A stretch of 64,000 nt of DNA from Serripes groenlandicus. Its lineage: Eukaryota; Mollusca; Bivalvia; Cardiida; Cardiidae. The notes under the pieces were generated by a model. It did no database searches, had not been told where the DNA came from, and worked only from the letters and a program-made list of their open reading frames with translations. Within the stretch, counting starts at the first letter, position 1; every line of letters starts with the position of its first letter. Of this stretch, positions 56,210 to 64,000 are shown piece after piece. Where the stretch lies: NCBI GenBank assembly GCA_031761405.1, contig JASEVX010000011.1, positions 21,665,996 to 21,729,995 of the forward strand, in the 5' to 3' direction. The position numbers and the translations under genes are program-made.

Positions 56210-57045
56210 ATACACCGCTTAAATTATGTTTTCAGTTATATCACGGCGTTGCCTTTGTATGTTACAAGCAATACTGGCCCATTTAACCTGACACCAGCAA
56301 GTCAGTCATATATATGGAATGCTAAACCCAAATCCCGAGTGTAACGGAGGGAAAATATCATAACATTTGTATTACCATTTTTAAAATGATTGTAATGACC
56401 ATGTCAGGGATCGAATACGCGACCTCCAGATCTCGTTTCGGACGACTCTATCATTTATGTGACTACATCACTGCGGTGGTCCCCAGTCAAGGGTGAATCT
56501 TATAACGTATGACTGTTATCTCAGAGTGGTACTGGCATATATGGAATATGGCGCATAATTTTGATTGTCTTTCATTTCTTTGTTGTTTATTAGGTCGATT
56601 GCAACTATTTGGTGGATCATTTTGAAGAACATAAGTATGCCGGTCTTTTTAATTCATGATTCAATTGGTTTCCGATTGACCGAACACCGGTAGCTCAGTC
56701 GGTAGCGATGTGGGCTGTCAATCCATGGGTTGTCAGTTTGGAACCTAGCTCGGTCAGCATTTTTTCCGACGTTTGGCAAGAGCCAAAGCGAACAGCGTCG
56801 TTCTTCTTCCACCAATGGGTTAAATGTCTATGTGAAAAAGCAGCAATTTGATTGGAAAAAATGTGTGAAGCACTGGTGTGAGAAAGTCAGGAAACACGTC
56901 GGTCGGTAGGTGAACTTGCGCCGTGATATGGTTGAAAACGTGCCCAAAAAGGCATTAAAACTCAATCAAGTAATCAAACAAAACACATTGAAAACGTGCC
57001 CAAAACGGCATTAAAACTCAATCTAGTAATCAAACAAAACACTTT
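56210..57045. mobile_element. SINE pair, copy 2 of 8255-9022
   Basis: A minus-orientation SINE (56210-56490) and a plus-orientation SINE (about 56690-57040) follow copy 1. The tail of the plus SINE has a 53-bp tandem duplication (TTGAAAACGTGCCCAAAACG twice). Confidence 0.8.
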
Positions 57046-57549
57046 TAAAGGTGAGTTGTGTCCCCTTTATCATATTGGTTCTGATACTGGCTCTGATCAT
57101 ACTGACACTTTCTTCAGGCGGAGTGAATATGGATTTGTAAGCTTTGTCTCTTTAATTCAACTTGAGATGAAGTTTCATATATTCAAGGGTCTGCTTCACC
57201 ATGTTTCATTTTGGCCAACGAATGCTTTGGTCGGGACGTTTCGTCCTAGGACTGTTTGGCCTAGGATATTTTGGACAGTCATTTTTAATAAGAATATGTG
57301 CTTTTAGCCCGACAGGTTATAGCAGGGAAAATAGAGATTTTGCAAATGTTCCTTTCTGAAAAAAAAAATTCTTACCAAAAGGTCCAGGCCAAAAAGTCCT
57401 AGGGTAAAAAGTCCGGGCCAAATACATCTGCTCCAGTAAGTCCGTGATACCGCACAGTATCAGCAGAGTCGTTACTCTCCGCCTAAATAAGGATTCACCT
57501 GAGGCCAATGTGTTAGCGTCGGAGATTAGGAACGGGGCCGTCCACCGGT

Positions 57550-57778
57550 TTAACACTTTCCCTGATACGACCATTCTGCAGCAGACGACTTTGAACATAT
57601 TTTGTCAACAAATAGAAAAGTCTATAATTGAATGGATAACCTATGACTGAAATCGGAAAACATTGTTGAAAAAGGAGAAATTGCTCGTTTTGAGCAATCT
57701 ATTCTTTTGTCACTATGTTTTCAAAAAGCCGTCTGCTGCAGAGGCGTCAGAAAGCGTCACTATGAGGGTAAGGGTTAA
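57550..57778. mobile_element. Complete TTAA-type MITE left of B6
   Basis: TTAACACTTTCCCTGATACG to GAGGGTAAGGGTTAA. It contains TTCTTTTGTCACTATGTTTT, the arm motif at which arrays join the right half elsewhere. This is an intact reference for the half elements at 20165, 27161 and 28083. Confidence 0.85.
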
Positions 57779-58981
57779 ATCCCTAGTCGCTGCGGTCGTG
57801 AACGAGTGCCCTTGCACGGACAAGGCACATTTCCTGGCCTAAAACTGGTTTGATTACACGGGGTCGGTGAAAAAGTGAACGTGTCGTCCGCGTGATATAT
57901 ATGAAAATAAGTTGAAAACGCGGTAAAACTCATACAAAAAAAATTTCCGCCTGAATGTTAGATAAACCTGAATGCGTCTTCTAGAATAGTAGATAATTAC
58001 GCGTTCACACAGTCTCAGCAGTCTTCACCTTCCGCCTATTTGTTGATAGACCCAGATGCGTCTTCTGACAAACAGTTATAGTTGTAGCCCCATAAGTTTT
58101 CTATGCAAACAACTTTAAAACAATAGACAGAAGAAACAGATATACAGTCAAACATGTGCTTAATACCGACTTTGTATCTAAATTCCCTGTATAAAGCAAC
58201 CTCACCTTTTATTTATCAATTCATTATTTTCTGCTTAAATGATCCTGCAATTAAAAGCCACCTGTGAACAAAGACCAGGTTGGTCTCACCCAATGGATGG
58301 TCTTTAAACACAGGTTGGACTGTATTAGAAAGTGTACAGTAGTACTATGGTGCCATTTTGGCTATAAAGGTAAGGTCAATATTATTATCAATCAAAAGAA
58401 ACAAAGAGTTGTCGTTACGACATTTTGTCGTTTTCATTATTGTTCTAGGTTATAGACATTTAGAATTCATTTGGTCAAAAAAAGAAAGGTTCCGATAAAA
58501 GAAAGATAATCCGTAAAACTCTTGTAAAAGCACACATAACTTATCTCCCTTACTACACCATTTTTGATAAAGTATCAAACTGTTAAACCCCCTTCACATT
58601 ATACCAAATTCAAACTACGTCTTCAAAAACGTGTGATACCGCAGTAAGAGCTGGTACAAGGGTTGATCCAAAGTAATAGGACTTTCTTAATAACTTTTGT
58701 ATTATTTGATACACATTGATGACATTTATACCATATACATGCATATTTGTTTTTGCTCTGCTTTATGGCGACTTACTATTTTTAATATTGTCATTAGTTT
58801 AGTTATAAGTTTGATTTGTGTCGAAATTATAACTTAATGTCCTCGTACAACGCAGTAGAAATCGGTACGGACGTGATACGGCGGTTTTATGAACCTGGAG
58901 GACGCAGTGGAACTTGAAAAACACAGTAAGCAGTGAGGACGTGGAGGAATCAGAACGCAGTAAGAACTTCACAAGGTCATA
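57779..58981 (+). repeat. B module, copy 6
   Basis: Follows copies 2, 3 and 5 from TCCCTAGTCGCTGCGGTCGT to CACAAGGTCATAGGAACG, with small deletions (for example around 58905). No gene seen. Confidence 0.88.
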
Positions 58982-59655
58982 GGAACGACGGCATTGACAC
59001 AGTGAAGACGCCATTGACATAGTGACGACGCCATTGCCATAATGACGACGCCATTTCCATAGTGACGAGTGACGACGTCATTGATATTGTGATGACGGCA
59101 TTGACATAGTGACGACGCAAATGACATAGTGACGACTCCATTGGCATCGTGACAACGCCACTGACACAGAGACGACGGCATTGACATAGGGAAGACGCCA
59201 TTGCCATAGTGACGATGGCATTGACATAGTGACGACGGCATTGACACATTGCCGGCAGCATTGACATAGTGACGACGCCATTGACATAGTGACCACGCCA
59301 TTGACATAGTGACGACGCCATTGACATAGTGAATACGCTATTGATATAGTAACGACATCGATATAGTAACGATATAGTAACGACGCCATTGACATAGTGA
59401 AAACTCCATTGCTATAGTGACGACGCCATAAACATAGTCACTACGCCATTGCCATAGTGACGACGGATTTGACCTAGTGACGACGCCATTGACATAGTGA
59501 CGACAACATTGACACAGTGCCGACGCCATTGACACAGTAACGACGGCATTGACATAGGGACGACACCATTGACATAGTGACGGCGGCATTGACACAGTGA
59601 CGACGGCATTGACATAGTGACGACGGCATTGACATAGTGACGACGGCATTGACGT
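58982..59655. repeat. 20-bp minisatellite array A6
   Basis: About 33 units, register broken several times (59065, 59355-59385). It ends GACGTGTAGTACATTG into module C. Confidence 0.94.
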
Positions 59656-59990
59656 GTAGTACATTGCACCCGAGGCGGACACTGTACCACTACACCACCG
59701 AGGTGGTTCTTGACGTACTACAAGCAGGGGATGGTCGGGAAATAGTACATTTCGTCCTCACTACGTTCCTGAACGTGGTAAATGCGTGATAATCGCGTGG
59801 TGGGATATGATTGGTCGTTTTAGTAACTCCATGGACACGGTGTGTGCATGATCAAAAGCGTTGTAAGAAATTAGTGGGAGCGTACTAGTTTAAACATATA
59901 TATTTTACATCGATTGCGAAACAAGCTTAAAGCTTATATTAATCACGTTCGATGCCTGCTTCCTGGAGACATAATCAGTACTCCTGCCGT
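59656..59990 (-). repeat. Module C, shortened copy after A6
   Basis: Most of the SINE is deleted, leaving CACCCGAGGCGGACACTGTA and ACCACCGAGGTGG. TTGACGTACTACA at 59710 mirrors the array-end TTGACGTAGTACA, consistent with an old target-site duplication of that SINE. The rest follows 23045-23330. Confidence 0.8.
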
Positions 59991-59994
59991 GTGT

Positions 59995-60225
59995 GACGGC
60001 GTTTCCTTGGTAAATTACAAGTACTACGGGTCCATTTATCCTGACACCAGCCAGTCAGTCGAAATGCCAACTTCGCAACCCTTCGTGAAGAGGAGAGCAG
60101 CCATTACTATAGGTTTTAAAGTCTTTGGTATGACCCAACCGGGGATCGAACCCATCATCTCCGCACCTGAGGCGAACGCTCTAGCAGAGCAAGGTTAAAC
60201 CAAAGGTAAAAACATTACAGAGTAT
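59995..60225 (-). mobile_element. tRNA-derived SINE
   Basis: CGGCGTTTCCTTGGTAAATT to AACCGGGGATCGAACCCATC, followed by AAACCAAAGGTAAAAACATT. It matches 53685-53925 including the sequence after the SINE. Confidence 0.8.
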
Positions 60226-60229
60226 CAGA

Positions 60230-61541
60230 GTAAGTGGTTTGTCTACCTCGGATAGCATCGACTCAGTCTGTTGACATGATGCTTTTGGTCAGTGGTTCCA
60301 GTCAAGGGTTATTTGTTGGTATGGTGTATTTCGCCACTTCAATTATTTTTTCAGTTATATCACGGCGTTGCCTTTGTATGTTTGTTATAAGCAATACTGG
60401 CCCATTTATCCTGACACCAGAACGTCAGTCATAAGTAATGCTAAACCCAAATCCCGAGTATGAGGAGGGAAACTATTATAGCAGTTGTATTACCAATTTT
60501 TAAAGTGATTGTAATGACCCTGTCAGGGATCGAATCCGCGACCTCCCGAACCCGTTGCGGACGACTCTATCACTTCTGTGACTGCGGTGGTCCCCAGTAA
60601 AGGGTGATTCTTATAACGTATGACTTTTATCTCAGAGTGGTACTAGTATATATGGAATATGGCGCATGATTTTGATTGTCTTTCATTTCTTTGTTGTTTA
60701 GGTCGATTGCAACTATTTGGTGGATCATTTTAAAGGACATGAGTATGCTGGTCTTTTATCTTCATGATTCAATTGGTTTCCGATTGACCGAACACCGGTA
60801 GCTCAGTCGGTAGCGATGTGGGCTGTCACTCCATGGGTTGTCAGTTTGGAACCTAGCTCGGTCAGCATTCTTTCCGACGTTTGGCAAGAAGTAAAGCGAA
60901 AAGCTTCGTTCTTCTTTCACCAATGGGTTAAATGTCTATGTGAAAAAGCAGCAATTTGATTGGAAAAATTGTGTGAAGCACTAATGTGATAACGTCGGGA
61001 AACACGTCGGTCGGTAGGTGAACTTGCGCCGTGATATGATTGAAAACGTGCCCAAAACGGCATTAAAACTCAATCAAGTAATCAAACAAAACATTTTTAA
61101 AGGTGATTTGTGTCCCCTTTATCACATTGGTTCTGATACTGGCTCTGATCATACTGACACTTTCTTCAGGCGGCGTGACTATCGTTTTGTAAGCTGTCTC
61201 TTTAATTCAACTTGAGATGAAGTTTCATTCATTCAAGGGTCTGCTTCACCATGTTTCCTTTTGGCCAACGAATGCTTTGGTCAGGACGTTTCGTCCTAGG
61301 ACTGTTTGGCCTAGGATATTTTTGACAGTCATTTTTAATAAGAATATGTGCTTTTAGCCCGACAGGTTATAGCAGGGAAAATAGAGATTTTGCAAAAGGT
61401 CCTTTCTGAAAAAGAAAATGCTTACCAAAAGTTCAGGTCAAAAAATCCTAGGGTAAAAAGTCCGGGCCAAAAATGTCCGTTGGTCTTACACATTCAGACT
61501 GTAGACTCATTTTAAGCCATTTTAAATTGTATCTCATTTGT
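60230..61541. repeat. Third, partial copy of the duplicated block
   Basis: GGATAGCATCGACTCAGTCT to CATTTTAAATTGTATCTCAT matches 7365-7435 plus 8250-9488, without the hAT-like element. It includes the two SINEs (60335-60600 minus, 60785-61100 plus). It is more diverged than copies 1 and 2 are from each other. Confidence 0.9.
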
Positions 61542-61860
61542 TACTTAGACTCTACGGGTATATTGAATACTCGATGGTACCATCACTGATCTGACACGCC
61601 CACTCGTTGTAGCTGGAATGGAAAACTACATGTATCACGAACCATATTCAGGTAAGTATAAGAGCTGTGTATAACGATATTGGGGTCTTAATATATCTGC
61701 GTACAACTGTAGACTCCAGTGAGCCTGTGATACCGCACAGTATCCGCAGAGTCGTTACTCTCCGCCTAAATAAGGAATCCACTGTGGCCGAGTTGTTAGC
61801 GTCGGAGATAAGGAATACGACCATTCTGCAGCAGACGACTTTGAACACATTTTGTCAAAA
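61542..61860. repeat. Uninterrupted paralog of 12676-13520
   Basis: It carries both SINE target sites once each (TATAAGAGCTGTGT and CTCCGCCTAAATA) and no SINE, so it is an empty-site reference. Confidence 0.9.
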
Positions 61861-62026
61861 AATAGAAAAATCTCTAGAATTGAATGGATAACCTATGACT
61901 AAAATCGGAAAACATTGTGGCAAAAGGAGAAATTGCTCGTTTCGAGCAATTTTTTCTTTTGTCACTATGTTTTTAAAAAGCCGTCTGCTTCAGAGCGCGT
62001 CAGAAAGCGTCACTAGAAATGGTTAA
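61818..62026. mobile_element. TTAA-type MITE left of B7, left end missing
   Basis: CATTCTGCAGCAGACGACTT, GGAGAAATTGCTCGTTTCGA and AAAGCCGTCTGCTTCAGAG, closing at GAAATGGTTAA. Confidence 0.8.
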
Positions 62027-62840
62027 ATCCCCAGTCGCGGCGGTCCTGATTGAGTGCCCTTGCATGGGCAAGGCACATTTCCTAGCCTAGAACTGGTTTG
62101 ATTACACTGGGATCGTGAATAAGTGAACTGTCGCCGTGATATAGCTGAAAATAAGTTGAAAACGAGGTAAAACTCATACAAAAAAAATATCCGCCTGAAT
62201 GTTAGATAAACGTGAATGCGTCTTTTAGTATAGTAAATAATTACGCATTCACACAGTCTCAGCAGTCTTCACTTTCCGCCTATTTGTTGACAGACCCAGA
62301 TGCGTCTTCTGACAAACATTTAGAGTTGTAGCCCCATAAGTTTTCAATGCAGACAACTTTAAAACAACAGACAGAAGAAACAGATATACAGTCAAACATG
62401 TGCTTAATACCGACTTTGTATCTAAATTCCAACAGACCAATTCTTATCTCCCTTACTACACTATTTTTGATAAAGTATCAAACAGTTAAGCCCCTCTTCA
62501 CATTATACTAAATTCCAACTACGTCCTCAAAAATGTGTGCAGAACTTTACAAGGGTTCATCCAAAGTAATAGGACTTTCTTAATAACTTTTGTATTATTT
62601 GATACACATTGATGACATTCATACCATATACATGCATATTTATTTTTGCTCTGTTTTATGGCGACTTTATATTTTTAATATTGTCATTAGTTTAGTTATA
62701 AATCGTTTTGATAAAACAAGCTTGATTTGTGTCGAAATTATGACTAAAAGTCCTCGTACAACGCAGTAGAAATCGGTACGGACGTGATACGGCGGTCTTT
62801 ATGAACCTGGAGGACGCAGTGGAACTTTGACTATTTAGTT
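62027..62840 (+). repeat. B module, copy 7, shortened
   Basis: Follows B6 but lacks the GGTCTTTAAACACAGGTTGG stretch (a ~420-bp deletion near 62430) and the ACACAGTACGCAGTGAGG stretch before the array. The array starts at GACTATTTAGTTGCGACGCC. Confidence 0.85.
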
Positions 62841-64000
62841 GCGACGCCATCGACATAGTGACGTCGGCATTGACATAGTAACGACGCCATTGATATAGTG
62901 ACGACGGCATTGACATACTGATGACGGCATTGAAATAGTGAAAACGCCATTGACAAAGTGAGGACGCTATTGACATAGTGACGACGCCATTGACATATAT
63001 ACGACGCCATCGATATAGTAACGACGGTATTGATATAGTGACAACGGCATTGACATGGTGATAACGTCATTGACATAGTGACCACTCCATCGATATAGTG
63101 ACGACGGCATTGATATAGTGACAACGGCATTGACATAGTGACAACGGCATTGACATAGTGCCGACGTCATTGATATAGTAACGACGGCATTGATATAGTA
63201 ACGACGGCATTGCTATAGTGACAACGCCATTGTTATAGTTACGACGTCATTGATATAGTAACGACGGCATTGATATAGTAACGACGCCATTGATATAGTA
63301 ACGACGGCATTGCTATAGTGACAACGGCATTGATATAGTTACGACGGCATTGATATAGTGACAACTTCATTGATATAGTAACGACGGCATATATATAGTG
63401 ACAACGCCATTGACATAATGACGACGCCATTGCTATAGTAACGACGGCATTGATATAGTAACGACGGCATTGATATAGTAACGACTGCATTGATATAGTA
63501 ACGACGGCATTGATATAGTGATGACGGCATTGATATAGTAACGACGGCATTGCTATAGTGACAACGTCATTGCTATAGTGACAACGGCATTGCTATAGTG
63601 ACAACGGCATTGATATAGTAACGACGGCATTGATATAGTAACGACGGCATTGCTATAGTGACAACGGCATTGATATAGTGACAACGCCATTGACATAATG
63701 ACGACGCCATTGATAGAGTGACAACGACATTGCCATAGTGACGACATCATTGACACACTGCCGACGTCATTGATATAGTAACGACGGCATTGATATAGTA
63801 ACGGCGGCATATATATAGTGACAACGCCATTGACATAATGACGACGCCATTGATAGAGTGACAACGGCATTGACATAGTGACGACGTCATTGACATACTG
63901 CCGACGTCATTGATATAGTAACGACGGTATTGATATAGTAACGACGGCATTGCTATAGTAACGACGGCATTGATATAGTAACGACGGCATTGATATAGTA
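62841..64000. repeat. 20-bp minisatellite array A7, continues past the window
   Basis: About 58 units are visible. From about 63170 the dominant unit is ATTGATATAGTAACGACGGC, with two diagnostic changes from the A1 consensus. The array reaches the last base of the window. Confidence 0.96.

Larger units (their letters stand above)
47121..57425. repeat. Large segmental duplication, copy 2
   Basis: Same orientation and order as 1-9488: 59-bp satellite (47209-48083), SINE and MITE (48387-48868), palindromic repeat, foldback elements, hAT-like element and SINEs. Extra sequence at 53285-54359 is specific to this copy. The right end near 57425 drops part of the sequence and rejoins the 13135-13190 equivalent. 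Confidence 0.95.

Overview
This is eukaryotic genomic DNA that is almost entirely repetitive. It contains tRNA-derived SINEs of the type common in molluscs, several families of short inverted-repeat DNA elements, minisatellites, a diploid-style segmental duplication and a 200-N assembly gap. I saw no bacterial-type gene layout. A bivalve mollusc is the likeliest source. This is inferred from the SINE core (TTTAACGCCG...ATATCACGGCG followed by a tRNA-like end) and from an element with AGCCGTCC ends, both of which I associate with bivalve genomes. I could not search a database.

Layout. 1-9488 is one copy of a large duplicated block. It opens with a 59-bp satellite and carries TTAA-flanked elements, foldback elements, SINEs and a hAT-like element. 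9489-12670 is a segment missing from a paralogous copy. 12676-13520 resumes the paralogy and holds two SINEs with clear target-site duplications. 13582-31960 is a field of 20-bp minisatellite arrays (consensus ATTGACATAGTGACGACGGC) alternating with a ~1.2-kb single-copy module (B below) and closed by a third module (C). 32000-47115 is mostly single-copy within the window. It holds the only convincing protein-coding piece, a minus-strand terminal exon of a TMEM26-like membrane protein (34951-35547), together with many small elements, three tandem repeats, the N gap and an intact-ended hAT-like element with a decayed BED zinc finger. 47121-57425 is the second copy of the large block. It is followed by B-array-C again (57779-59990), a third partial copy (60230-61870), B, and a last array that runs off the window at 64000.

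The most interesting structure is the minisatellite system. The array clusters follow the pattern (B-array)n-C with n = 2, 3 and 1, as expected if unequal exchange between arrays copies the B module. The 20-bp unit shares the 10-mer ACATAGTGAC with the arm of the local TTAA element, and three array ends are fused into that element at the same motif. The largest array has a higher-order period of exactly 1000 bp. Many insertions can be read against an empty site in a paralog, which gives strong internal evidence for target-site duplications. Long open frames on the minus strand of the arrays arise because the 20-bp unit has no stop codon in any frame on that strand; I do not call them genes.
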